Below, piece by piece: positions 1 through 6,691 of a stretch of DNA of 9,356 nt. Within the stretch, counting starts at the first letter, position 1; each line of letters begins with the position of its first letter. Made by a program: the position numbers and the translations under genes. The notes beneath the pieces are model-generated. The model saw only the letters and a program-made list of their open reading frames with translations, made no database searches and had not been told where the DNA came from. Origin of the DNA: an uncultured Erysipelotrichaceae bacterium (GTDB lineage Bacteria > Bacillota_I > Bacilli_A > RF39 > UBA660); the NCBI GenBank assembly GCA_902766875.1, contig CACXFI010000097.1:1-9356 (forward strand), in the 5' to 3' direction.

Positions 1-56
1 ATTTCTAAAACTAGTTTTTCTTTTTCTTCCGGTGTCCTCATAATATTTCTTTTCAT
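1..56 (-). CDS. N-terminus of probable IS3-type transposase OrfA (partial)
   Basis: Only the first 18 codons lie in the window; the gene runs off the left edge. The ATG at 54-56 is preceded by a strong AGGAGG (64-69) at 7-nt spacing, so this is a real start; a second ATG six codons in has no such site. The peptide begins MKRNIMRTPEEKEKLVLE. A basic start followed by a T-P-E-E-K-E-K stretch resembles the first helix of IS3/IS150-group OrfA helix-turn-helix proteins, which bind the element's ends. A weak promoter (TTTACT at 93-98, TATAGT at 71-76, 16-nt spacer, minus strand) could serve it. Eighteen residues cannot exclude another helix-turn-helix regulator. The gene lies just downstream of smpB, where many Bacillota carry ssrA. 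Confidence 0.4.
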   Translation of the reverse strand, partial: MKRNIMRTPEEKEKLVLE

Positions 57-81
57 TACAATTCCTCCTAACTATATTTTA

Positions 82-125
82 ACAAATAAAAAAGTAAACA
101 GTTCTTTTTTTATCTGTCTACTTTT
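82..125 (-). terminator. Rho-independent terminator of the secG-smpB operon
   Basis: Read on the minus strand, AAAAGTAGACAG (125-114) pairs with CTGTTTACTTTT (101-90) over 12 positions, with one G-U pair and an A-rich 12-nt loop. A U-rich tail follows. It lies 26 nt beyond the smpB stop, the expected place for the end of this transcript. The same inverted repeat could instead be, or overlap, the end of the insertion sequence whose orfA starts at 56. Confidence 0.65.
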
Positions 126-150
126 ATTATATCACTTCAAAAAGTTCTTT

Positions 151-588
151 TTAATTATATTTAATATTTTTTCTCATTTCTCTTTCAATATCTCTATTTT
201 TAATAGTTTCTCTTTTATCATAATTCTTTTTACCTTTGCATACGCCTACTAACACTTTAGCTCTACCCTTACTAAAATATATTTTTAAAGGTATTAAAGT
301 ATAACCTTCCATATTTACTTTATTAGCTAACTTTAATATTTCTTTTTTATGCATAAGTAACTTTCTAGTTCTTAATTCATCATGATTAAATCTATTACCT
401 TCAGTATATTCTGAGATATGAGTATTTAATAAATATATTTCATTATTTCTAATTATGGCATAACTATCTCCAATATTAGCCTTACCAGCTCTAATAGATT
501 TAATCTCAGTACCAGTTAAAACTATACCAGCTTCTATTTCATCTTCTACAAAATAATCATATCTAGCTTTTCTATTTAATATCTCCAT
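151..588 (-). CDS. smpB: SsrA-binding protein SmpB (trans-translation)
   Basis: SmpB binds the tRNA-like part of tmRNA and carries it to stalled ribosomes, where the nascent peptide is tagged for degradation. The 145-residue length is close to the usual 150 or so. Family signatures are present in order: NRKARYDY near the start, EAGI and GTEIKS (19-31), RAGKA (33-37), the NH pair (68-69), RKLLMHK (75-81), and KGKKNYDKR (118-126) leading into the charged C-terminal tail that enters the mRNA channel. The ATG is preceded by AGTGAGGTG in a 16-nt gap after the upstream CapA-like gene, so it is probably co-transcribed with it. The partner tmRNA gene (ssrA) is not in the window, although it often follows smpB directly in Bacillota. 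Confidence 0.96.
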   Translation of the reverse strand: MEILNRKARYDYFVEDEIEAGIVLTGTEIKSIRAGKANIGDSYAIIRNNEIYLLNTHISEYTEGNRFNHDELRTRKLLMHKKEILKLANKVNMEGYTLIPLKIYFSKGRAKVLVGVCKGKKNYDKRETIKNRDIEREMRKNIKYN

Positions 589-604
589 AGTTACACCTCA
601 CTTC

Positions 605-1873
605 CTAATTACTTTCCTTTACACACATATCAGAATTCATTGATTGAACTACTTTTTTATAAGTATCATATACATTTTTATAATCAGTTAAATATTCACT
701 AGTCATCTTACTAAATGGAATTATCTTAATATTACCTCTTAAATCGTTACCTACATCTTCATAATAAGTAAATGTAAGTTCATTACAAACATTATCTATA
801 GATATATTACCATCTTTATCTTTATTAATCTCTAAATTAGTCATAAGACCAACTACTTTATTATAATAATCAGTTTTATATTGACTAGATAAGAAATTAC
901 CCAAAGAATAGATAACTAATGTATCATCTATCCAAGTAACAGGCTCTATTACATGAGGATGAGTACCTACTACTATATCAACTCCATTACTAGCTAAAAA
1001 CTCTGCTGCATCTTTTTGATATTCTGTAGGCATACTAGCATATTCAACCCCCCAATGCATCGCTACTATAAGTACATCAACTTTATCTCTAACACTATCT
1101 ATATCTTTCTTTACCTGTTCTTTATAATTTTGATATTTAGTATCATTATCAACTATACTCTTACTAACATTACTATTTAAATTAGATGTAGGCCAAATAT
1201 TAACTAAATATTCTTCACTTACAGAGTTACCATTAACTCCATAAGTATAATTTAACATTGTATATTTAATATTGTTCACTTCTCTTATCTCTACTTTATT
1301 TCTAGCATCCATAGACATATAAGAACCTACAGCTAATACATCTTTCTTACTATCAAAATACTCTCTTTGACTCTTAACAGAAGAAACACCACTATCCATA
1401 AGATGATTAGTAGCAAGACTAAATAGATTAAAACCTGTATCTATCAAATCATCTCCTACTTCTTGTGGAGAATTAAAGTTAGGATAACCTCTTACTCCTA
1501 ATTCCCTACCACCAAGAACAGTCTCTTGATTAACATATGCTATATCATAAGAACTAATAATAGGTTTAACTAACTCATACATTGGTTTAAAATCATAAGT
1601 ACTATTATTACCATTCTTTAAAGCATCCTTAAATACAGATTCATGAATAATATTATCTCCAACCATAATCATAGTAGCTTTATAAGACTTATCTTTATCA
1701 TCATCTTTATCTACTACTTCTATTTTTTTCTTTTTATTATCATAAGTATCCTTATCTTTATTAAGAACAATATTCTTAAATAAATATATAATACCTCCAA
1801 TAATTAATATTAATAATATTAAACATATAAATATTCTTTTCCATTTTAATCTTCTTTTTCTTCTTTTAGCCAT
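605..1873 (-). CDS. CapA-like membrane-anchored metallophosphatase (copy 1)
   Basis: This 422-residue protein has a Lys/Arg-rich start, one membrane segment (about 14-32), a charged spacer (about 38-63) and a CapA domain of the calcineurin-like metallophosphatase superfamily on the outer face. Visible motifs are MVGD (70-73), NQET (115-118), ATNH (154-157), HWGVE (273-277), GTHPH (303-307) and SLGNF (323-327). These are the expected metal-site and signature positions, so the fold looks intact. CapA/PgsA proteins take part in poly-gamma-glutamate capsule assembly, but many solitary homologues have unknown roles. No capB or capC is in the window, so a capsule role should not be assumed. The gene starts 2 nt after the stop of its paralogue, with GAGGGA as ribosome binding site, and ends 16 nt before smpB. 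Confidence 0.88.
   Translation of the reverse strand: MAKRRKRRLKWKRIFICLILLILIIGGIIYLFKNIVLNKDKDTYDNKKKKIEVVDKDDDKDKSYKATMIMVGDNIIHESVFKDALKNGNNSTYDFKPMYELVKPIISSYDIAYVNQETVLGGRELGVRGYPNFNSPQEVGDDLIDTGFNLFSLATNHLMDSGVSSVKSQREYFDSKKDVLAVGSYMSMDARNKVEIREVNNIKYTMLNYTYGVNGNSVSEEYLVNIWPTSNLNSNVSKSIVDNDTKYQNYKEQVKKDIDSVRDKVDVLIVAMHWGVEYASMPTEYQKDAAEFLASNGVDIVVGTHPHVIEPVTWIDDTLVIYSLGNFLSSQYKTDYYNKVVGLMTNLEINKDKDGNISIDNVCNELTFTYYEDVGNDLRGNIKIIPFSKMTSEYLTDYKNVYDTYKKVVQSMNSDMCVKESN
1042..1137 (-). repeat. Patch of high DNA identity shared by the two capA-like genes
   Basis: This stretch matches 2328-2423 at an offset of 1286 bases with roughly nine in ten bases identical and no gaps. It covers the end of the YQNYKEQVKKDIDSVR stretch through the HWGVEY metal-binding motif. 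Nearby parts of the two genes are less similar and contain indels. It reflects tandem duplication, and possibly later gene conversion. Confidence 0.7.
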
Positions 1874-1875
1874 AT

Positions 1876-3153
1876 CTATCCCTCATAAGCATCCTTAAGA
1901 TGTATATTACTATCAAGTTCAGTAACTATACCTTTATATCTATCATACATATCTTTATAATTAGCTAAATAATTAACTATTTCCTTATTACTAAATGGTA
2001 TTACTTTATATCCTCTCCAATTTAAATAATAAGTATATAAAAGATCATTATCAACATTATCAATCTTTATACTAACATTATTTCCTTTTACTGTTTTTGT
2101 AATATCTAAACTACTCATAAGACCAACCATACATTTATAATTAGTACAAGCATCAGCATTTTGATATTGAGCAGATATAAAATTACCTAAAGAATAGAAA
2201 ACTATTGTATCTCCTATCCAAGTAACAGGCTGTATAACATGAGGATGAGTACCAATTACTATATCAACATCATTATCAGCCAAAAATTTAGCCATATCTT
2301 TTTCATATTCTGTAGGCACATGAGTGTACTCAACACCCCAATGCATCGCTACTATAAGTATGTCTACTTTATTCCTAACACTATCTATATCTTTTTTTAC
2401 TTGTTCTTTATAATTTTGATATTCTGTATCTGTTAAAGGATCATTAATTTTATCAAAATCAGTTGGCCAAACATTCACTAAATAATCTTTACCACTAGGA
2501 ACAGGCATGCCATTAGTACCATAAGTATAATTTAACATTGTATATTTAATATTATTTATTTCTCTAACTTGCACTTCATTTCTTTCTTCCATACTAGAAT
2601 AACTACCAACAGCTAATACATCCTCTTGCTTATTCCAATATTCACGAGAATTTAGTACCGCCTTTTCCCCAGCATCCATTGTATGATTAGTAGCAAGAGA
2701 TACTAAATTAAATCCTGCATCAACCATAGCATCTCCCACTTCATATGGAGAATTAAAGGTAGGATAAGATCTAAGCCCTAATTCTTCTCCGCCTAATATT
2801 GTTTCTTGATTATAATATGCTAAATCATAAGAACTAATAATAGGTTTAATAATATCGTACATTGGTTTAAAATCATAACCATTATAATTGGCGTTTTCAC
2901 GAGCTTCACTAATCAAAGTATCATGTATTAAATTATCGCCTACCATAACTAAACTAGCCTTATATACTTCTTCTTTATCTTCTTTAACTATAGTTCTTTC
3001 TTCAGGTTTGTTAATAGTTTTATCTATATTCTTATCCAAATATAAAGACTTATAACCATAAGCAATAGACAAAGATATTAAGATACTAGTAAGTATCGTA
3101 AGCATTATATTATTATAATTTAATTTTCTTTTCTTTTTTACTACTTTACTCAT
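1876..3153 (-). CDS. CapA-like membrane-anchored metallophosphatase (copy 2)
   Basis: This is a paralogue of the following gene with the same layout: basic N-terminus, one membrane segment, charged linker and CapA metallophosphatase domain. Numbered from the chosen start it has 425 residues, with MVGD near 70-73, NQET near 115, ATNH near 154, HWGVEY near 271, GTHPH near 301 and SLGNF near 321. The frame stays open to an ATG at 3177, but I chose the ATG at 3153. It gives MSKVVKKKRK, like the paralogue, and overlaps the rnr stop by 8 nt (ATGAGTAA), typical of translational coupling; the ribosome binding site is weak. It has an extra Cys-containing insert (ADACTNYKC, about 333-341) between the SLGNF motif and the end of the domain. 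The activity is inferred from the family only. Confidence 0.86.
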   Translation of the reverse strand: MSKVVKKKRKLNYNNIMLTILTSILISLSIAYGYKSLYLDKNIDKTINKPEERTIVKEDKEEVYKASLVMVGDNLIHDTLISEARENANYNGYDFKPMYDIIKPIISSYDLAYYNQETILGGEELGLRSYPTFNSPYEVGDAMVDAGFNLVSLATNHTMDAGEKAVLNSREYWNKQEDVLAVGSYSSMEERNEVQVREINNIKYTMLNYTYGTNGMPVPSGKDYLVNVWPTDFDKINDPLTDTEYQNYKEQVKKDIDSVRNKVDILIVAMHWGVEYTHVPTEYEKDMAKFLADNDVDIVIGTHPHVIQPVTWIGDTIVFYSLGNFISAQYQNADACTNYKCMVGLMSSLDITKTVKGNNVSIKIDNVDNDLLYTYYLNWRGYKVIPFSNKEIVNYLANYKDMYDRYKGIVTELDSNIHLKDAYEG

Positions 3154-5221
3154 CACTATCATCCAATACAAAATCAACCATCATAGTCTCAGCAGATGCT
3201 GCTACTACTTTAACCTTTATTCTATCCCCAAAAGTATATTTGTGTTTTTTACCAACTAAAGACATCATATTCTCAATATAGTTATAGCTATCATTAGGTA
3301 AATCCTCTAATTTTATTAATCCTTCAACAGTATTATCTAATTCTACAAATAATCCAAATCCTTGAACACCACTAATAACACCTTCAAACACCTCACCAAT
3401 ATGGTCTTCCATATATTCAGCTTTCTTCATTTTATCTACATCTCTTTCACAATTAACAGAATCTTGTTCCTTTTGTGAAGAATGAATTGCAATATCTGCT
3501 AAAGATAATTGCCATTTATGAATAGTATCGTCTGAATAATTATGTTCATAATCTTTAACTAATCTATGAAGTGTTAAATCAGGATATCTTCTAATAGGAG
3601 ATGTAAAATGAGCATAACATTTACTTCCAAGGCCAAAGTGACCAATATTTTCATCTGAATATACTGCTTTAGCTTGAGCTCTAATCGCTATCTCATTTAA
3701 TACTGTACTATCCGGTTTATCTTGAAGTTGACTTAATATATCTTGAAGATCCTTACTACTTATATTTTCTCCTCTTTTTCCTCTAATTACATATCCTCTA
3801 CTACTAACAAAATCAAAGAATGTTTTCATTTTCTCAGGATCTGGTCTATCATGAACACGATATATACCAGGTAACTTTCTATAGAAAATATGACTAGCTA
3901 CAGTCTCATTAGCAACTACCATAAAATTCTCAATAATATTTTCTCCTGTACCTTGTACTCTAACATTAATTTCTAAAGGATGTCCTAATTCATTAACAAC
4001 AAATTTAGGCTCCCTACTCTGAAATTCTATATATCCTCTTAATACCATCTTTTTCCTAAGAATATCAGATAATTCTTTCATTAATTTTAACTCATCAACA
4101 AATTCTTCATAGCCATCTGCTACGATATTTTCATCTAATATCTTATTAACTTTATCATAAGTCATTTGTATTCTAGACTTAATAACAGATTCCTTTATAT
4201 CATAATTAACAACAATACCTTTATTATCTATTTCCATAATACAAGATAAAGCTAATCTATCAACATTAGGATTTAATGAACATATTCCATTAGATAATTT
4301 ATGAGGAATCATAGGAAGTACTCTATCTACTAAATAAACACTAGTTCCTCTATTAAACGCTTCTTTATCAAGTATATCTCCTTCTCTAACATAATGACTA
4401 ACATCTGCAATATGTACACCCAATTTATAATTACCATTATCTAATACTTTAATAGATATAGCATCATCTATATCCTTAGTATCATCACCATCTATTGTAA
4501 ATATCTTTTCATCTCTTAAATCTAATCTATTTACTTTATCCTTTTCATCTACTTCTTCTGGTATCTTATCCAAATGCTTCATTACGTCATCAGAAAATTG
4601 AGGTTCAAACCCATATTCATATACAAAAGATAATATCTCTATACCAACATCATTCTTATGACCAATAATTTTAGTAACTTTACCTTTATCATTACCAATT
4701 CTTTCTACTAAAACTTTATGGCCATCTACTGCACCATGTATATATTTATGAGGAATTTCTATAATAAAATTACTATGACTTTGTTTTACATAAAACTTCT
4801 TATTCTTACTAAAAAATTCACCAGTAATAACTCTATCATCTTGTTTAATAACACTAAGAATAATTCCTTCATTATTCACTTTATCAGTTATTTCTACACA
4901 CACAAAATCGCCGTCATTCGCTCCATTTATATTACTCTTATGAATATAAATATCCTTATCACGGCCCTCTACAATAACAAAACCATACCCCTTACTACTT
5001 AAACTAAGTTTCCCTTTAACCAAATGACTATTTTCAAATAAAGTATATTTTTTCTTCTTAGCACTATAATATATAGTAGCTTCTTTTTCCATAGCCTTAA
5101 GAGTATCTTCTAATATTCTTAATTCCTCAATACTTTTAAGTCCTAATCTACTATTAATATCTGCTATAGTCATAGAAGGTAATTTGGGATTATTAAGTAT
5201 TTCAATTATTCTTTCCTTCAT
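3146..5221 (-). CDS. rnr: Ribonuclease R (3'-5' exoribonuclease)
   Basis: RNase R degrades structured RNA from the 3' end and works with the SmpB/tmRNA system in clearing defective mRNA. The 691-residue protein has an N-terminal helix-turn-helix region (about 1-62), cold-shock-like domains (about 65-190), the RNB catalytic domain (about 230-560) and a C-terminal S1 domain (about 608-688). The catalytic cluster TIDGDDTKDIDDA (242-254) keeps the metal-binding aspartates D244, D250, D252 and D253. The conserved YAHFTSPIRRYPDL block lies at 536-549. The protein ends right after S1 in an acidic DDSDE, without the Lys-rich tail of longer homologues such as E. coli RNase R. The start has a strong AGGAGG, and the gene begins 21 nt after secG. 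Confidence 0.97.
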   Translation of the reverse strand: MKERIIEILNNPKLPSMTIADINSRLGLKSIEELRILEDTLKAMEKEATIYYSAKKKKYTLFENSHLVKGKLSLSSKGYGFVIVEGRDKDIYIHKSNINGANDGDFVCVEITDKVNNEGIILSVIKQDDRVITGEFFSKNKKFYVKQSHSNFIIEIPHKYIHGAVDGHKVLVERIGNDKGKVTKIIGHKNDVGIEILSFVYEYGFEPQFSDDVMKHLDKIPEEVDEKDKVNRLDLRDEKIFTIDGDDTKDIDDAISIKVLDNGNYKLGVHIADVSHYVREGDILDKEAFNRGTSVYLVDRVLPMIPHKLSNGICSLNPNVDRLALSCIMEIDNKGIVVNYDIKESVIKSRIQMTYDKVNKILDENIVADGYEEFVDELKLMKELSDILRKKMVLRGYIEFQSREPKFVVNELGHPLEINVRVQGTGENIIENFMVVANETVASHIFYRKLPGIYRVHDRPDPEKMKTFFDFVSSRGYVIRGKRGENISSKDLQDILSQLQDKPDSTVLNEIAIRAQAKAVYSDENIGHFGLGSKCYAHFTSPIRRYPDLTLHRLVKDYEHNYSDDTIHKWQLSLADIAIHSSQKEQDSVNCERDVDKMKKAEYMEDHIGEVFEGVISGVQGFGLFVELDNTVEGLIKLEDLPNDSYNYIENMMSLVGKKHKYTFGDRIKVKVVAASAETMMVDFVLDDSDE

Positions 5222-5242
5222 AATTCCTCCTACAACGCCATA

Positions 5243-5458
5243 TTATAATATTGATATTAATAAACATAATACAAAGAATAACATTCCTAATAACATAGTA
5301 ACTCTAGTAAAAAATAATTCTACTCCTCTTTCTTTTCTCTCTGCAAACAATCCAGAGCTTCCACCTTGTAATATTTGTCCTGCAGATTCTGCTTTACCAC
5401 TTTGCATTAAAACAACAATTATAAGCAAAACAGATACAATTAATACAACAGTTTCCAT
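5243..5458 (-). CDS. secG: Preprotein translocase subunit SecG
   Basis: SecG is the small accessory subunit of the SecYEG channel and supports SecA-driven export. The 71-residue protein has two membrane helices (about 2-19 and 53-71). They are joined by a short loop holding the family markers LMQSGK (17-22) and GGSSGLF (32-38). Length and layout are typical. The ATG has GGAGGAA upstream, and the promoter at 5480-5508 leaves a leader of only about 15 nt. It is the first gene of the minus-strand operon; secG next to rnr and smpB is a known Bacillota gene order. Confidence 0.95.
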   Translation of the reverse strand: METVVLIVSVLLIIVVLMQSGKAESAGQILQGGSSGLFAERKERGVELFFTRVTMLLGMLFFVLCLLISIL

Positions 5459-5479
5459 AATATTCCTCCAATCGTATTA

Positions 5480-5508
5480 ATTATAACATATTTAAATATT
5501 AATAACAA
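5480..5508 (-). promoter_or_regulatory. Sigma-A-type promoter of the secG-rnr-smpB operon
   Basis: On the minus strand, TTGTTA (5508-5503) and TATAAT (5485-5480) are 17 nt apart, and the -10 is preceded by TG as in an extended -10 (TGTTATAAT). Transcription would start near 5473, giving a very short leader that contains the secG ribosome binding site. Confidence 0.75.
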
Positions 5509-5528
5509 GATTTTTCTATATATTAGAA

Positions 5529-5558
5529 CAAGGTAGATACTCTAGCACTGAGCTTATT
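5529..5558 (-). pseudogene. Degenerate tRNA-Ala 5' fragment (antisense to the tRNA island)
   Basis: On the minus strand this reads AATAAGCTCAG then TGCTAGAGTATCTACCTTG. It aligns with the D-arm and 5' half of the anticodon arm of the intact tRNA-Ala at 5624-5700, with three mismatches and a 2-nt gap over 32 columns. Similarity stops inside the anticodon loop, and the following bases (TTCTAATA) cannot complete the stem. There is no G-rich acceptor strand in front, so it is not a functional tRNA. It lies upstream of the secG -35 box. It pairs conceptually with the fragment at 5822-5838. Confidence 0.7.
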
Positions 5559-5582
5559 TTTTACTAAATATCATATTTCTAG

Positions 5583-5611
5583 TTGACAATATTTACTTTT
5601 ATTGTTATAAT
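5583..5611 (+). promoter_or_regulatory. Perfect-consensus promoter of the tRNA operon
   Basis: TTGACA (5583-5588) and TATAAT (5606-5611) are both exact consensus with the optimal 17-nt spacer. The tRNA-Ala begins 12 nt after the -10 box, so the primary transcript has only a few leader bases. Such strong promoters are usual for stable RNA genes. Confidence 0.92.
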
Positions 5612-5623
5612 TTATCTTGTCGT

Positions 5624-5700
5624 GGGGAATTAGCTCAGTTGGCTAGAGCATCTGCCTTGCACGCAGAGGGTCAAGGGTTCGAGTCCCTCATTCTCCACCA
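5624..5700 (+). tRNA. tRNA-Ala (anticodon UGC)
   Basis: The 77-nt cloverleaf is complete with CCA encoded. The acceptor strands GGGGAAT and ATTCTCC pair and include the G3-U70 wobble that identifies alanine tRNAs. The anticodon stem TCTGC/GCAGA encloses CTTGCAC, with anticodon TGC at 5658-5660. The T-arm is GAGGGTCAAGGGTTCGAGTCC-like, with the standard TTCGAGT loop. It is the first gene of a two-tRNA operon. Confidence 0.97.
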
Positions 5701-5703
5701 TAC

Positions 5704-5780
5704 CGGGAAGTAGCTTAGCTTGGTAGAGCGCTACGCTTGGGACGTAGAGGTCGCAGGTTCAAATCCTGTCTTCCCGACCA
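5704..5780 (+). tRNA. tRNA-Pro (anticodon UGG)
   Basis: The 77-nt cloverleaf has acceptor strands CGGGAAG and CTTCCCG, and ACCA is encoded. The anticodon stem CTACG/CGTAG encloses CTTGGGA, with anticodon TGG at 5738-5740. The T-loop is TTCAAAT. Three bases separate it from tRNA-Ala, so both come from one transcript. Confidence 0.97.
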
Positions 5781-5793
5781 GATAAAATATATC

Positions 5794-5818
5794 ACTACTC
5801 AATACGAGTAGTTTTTTT
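5794..5818 (+). terminator. Rho-independent terminator of the tRNA operon
   Basis: ACTACTC (5794-5800) and GAGTAGT (5806-5812) form a perfect 7-bp stem with an AATAC loop, followed by a run of seven T. It lies 13 nt after the tRNA-Pro CCA end. Confidence 0.92.
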
Positions 5819-5821
5819 ATT

Positions 5822-5838
5822 ACCCTTGACTCTCTGCG
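5822..5838 (-). pseudogene. Degenerate tRNA-Ala 3'-half fragment (antisense)
   Basis: On the minus strand this reads CGCAGAGAGTCAAGGGT. It matches 16 of 17 bases of the 3' anticodon stem, variable loop and 5' T-stem of the tRNA-Ala at 5624-5700. Similarity ends at the T-loop. It lies between the tRNA terminator and the 3' end of the endonuclease gene and is G+C-rich compared with its surroundings. It is too short to be a gene and is read as a remnant. Confidence 0.5.
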
Positions 5839-5856
5839 ATAACCAAAGATAAATAT

Positions 5857-6657
5857 TCACCTATATAATTCAAATATATCAAGTAAATCCTCTTCATGAA
5901 TCCCAAATCCAACACCATGACTATCAACATTGCCATATCTTTTTTCATCAGTAAAAGTACTAATTCTCAAATTAACTGTTATTTTCCCATTTTTTATTGC
6001 ACTTATAAAGCAATCAAATTTTTTCAAAATATAAATATGCATATTATAATATTTATAATATTCTTCCCCATTTATATTATTTGGCCAAGCTTTTACTAAA
6101 GCTAGAATTTGCAACTTTCTATATAACTTTTCCTTTAAAACATCTAAATCCCAATAAGTCTCTTTATCTATTAATTCCCAATTCAAATTATATATTTCCA
6201 AATACAATCTATTTTCAACTTCATCAATATCTAATTTATAATAATGCCAAAATCCAACTTTACTTTTAATTATAGCTGATACTTCTGCATACAAACATTT
6301 AAGTTCATTATTCTTTTTCATTGGCCAACCATAACTATCTCTTAACCTTTTTACTTCATAAAAGCTACCACCTGTAGGAACTGCATTAAAAAGAAATATA
6401 TTGGATTTACTATAACCACGCTTAGTTTTAATCTCAATACCCTCATAATCAGGTATTTCAAAACTTTCTTCTGACTTACCTAATAAAAATTCAAATGTAG
6501 CACCTATACCAGTACTTCCACTTCTAACACTTTTTACATATCCCATATTCTTTATTCTTATAAATTGTCTTCTTAAATCAGTTATATTTTTATCTATTTT
6601 TATCACCTCCAATATCATTATTCTATATTCTTTTTCATAACTCTTTTTTTTAAACAT
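5857..6657 (-). CDS. MvaI/BcnI-family type II restriction endonuclease, no methylase in view
   Basis: MvaI and BcnI are MutH-like PD-(D/E)XK endonucleases that cut CCWGG and CCSGG; the specificity of this protein cannot be read from sequence. The 266-residue frame shows a family-type block STGIGATFEFLLG (48-60), then the catalytic pattern PD-x4-E-x-K (D70, E75, K77) in YEGIEIKTKR, and a C-terminal SHGVGFGI-EEDLL stretch (246-259) like the conserved HG-G-F motif of the family. Homologues begin around residue 21 here. The first ATG (6657) has no ribosome binding site and neither does the next (6618). The only good site, GGAGG at 6606-6610, sits 8 nt before an ATA codon at 6597, which would give about 246 residues. 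The coordinates use the longest ATG frame; the true start is undecided. The gene ends in TGA 76 nt beyond tRNA-Pro. Confidence 0.78.
   Translation of the reverse strand: MFKKKSYEKEYRIMILEVIKIDKNITDLRRQFIRIKNMGYVKSVRSGSTGIGATFEFLLGKSEESFEIPDYEGIEIKTKRGYSKSNIFLFNAVPTGGSFYEVKRLRDSYGWPMKKNNELKCLYAEVSAIIKSKVGFWHYYKLDIDEVENRLYLEIYNLNWELIDKETYWDLDVLKEKLYRKLQILALVKAWPNNINGEEYYKYYNMHIYILKKFDCFISAIKNGKITVNLRISTFTDEKRYGNVDSHGVGFGIHEEDLLDIFELYR
6606..6610 (-). promoter_or_regulatory. Strong ribosome binding site inside the endonuclease frame
   Basis: On the minus strand GGAGGTGAT is a near-perfect anti-16S match inside the annotated frame. It lies 8 nt before ATA (6597-6595) followed by GAT AAA. No ATG, GTG or TTG occurs at a usable distance after it. 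Either ATA is used as the start, or an ancestral ATG has mutated to ATA. Confidence 0.65.
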
Positions 6658-6691
6658 TTTTTATAAAAAAACTATAAAATAATAAAAAATA

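Noticed and set aside
2239..2436. Plus-strand open frame of 65 codons opposite capA copy 2.
   Set aside because: It is low-complexity (I, F, Y-rich), lacks a ribosome binding site, and lies entirely antisense to a well-supported gene. Similar open frames opposite rnr, secG and the endonuclease gene were dropped for the same reason.
3154..3177. In-frame ATGs at 3177 and 3162 upstream of the chosen start of capA copy 2.
   Set aside because: They would add residues coded entirely inside the rnr 3' end and have no good ribosome binding site. The 3153 start matches the paralogue's MxKxxKKK-type beginning and gives a standard stop-start overlap.
5184..5480. Plus-strand open frame spanning the start of rnr and all of secG.
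   Set aside because: secG on the minus strand has clear family motifs, a ribosome binding site and a promoter. The plus-strand product is Asn/Ile/Thr-rich with no recognisable features.
5459..5623. Possible T-box or riboswitch leader between secG and the tRNA genes.
   Set aside because: The secG leader is only about 15 nt from its promoter, and the tRNA promoter lies 12 nt before tRNA-Ala. The structured-looking part at 5529-5558 is explained by tRNA similarity.
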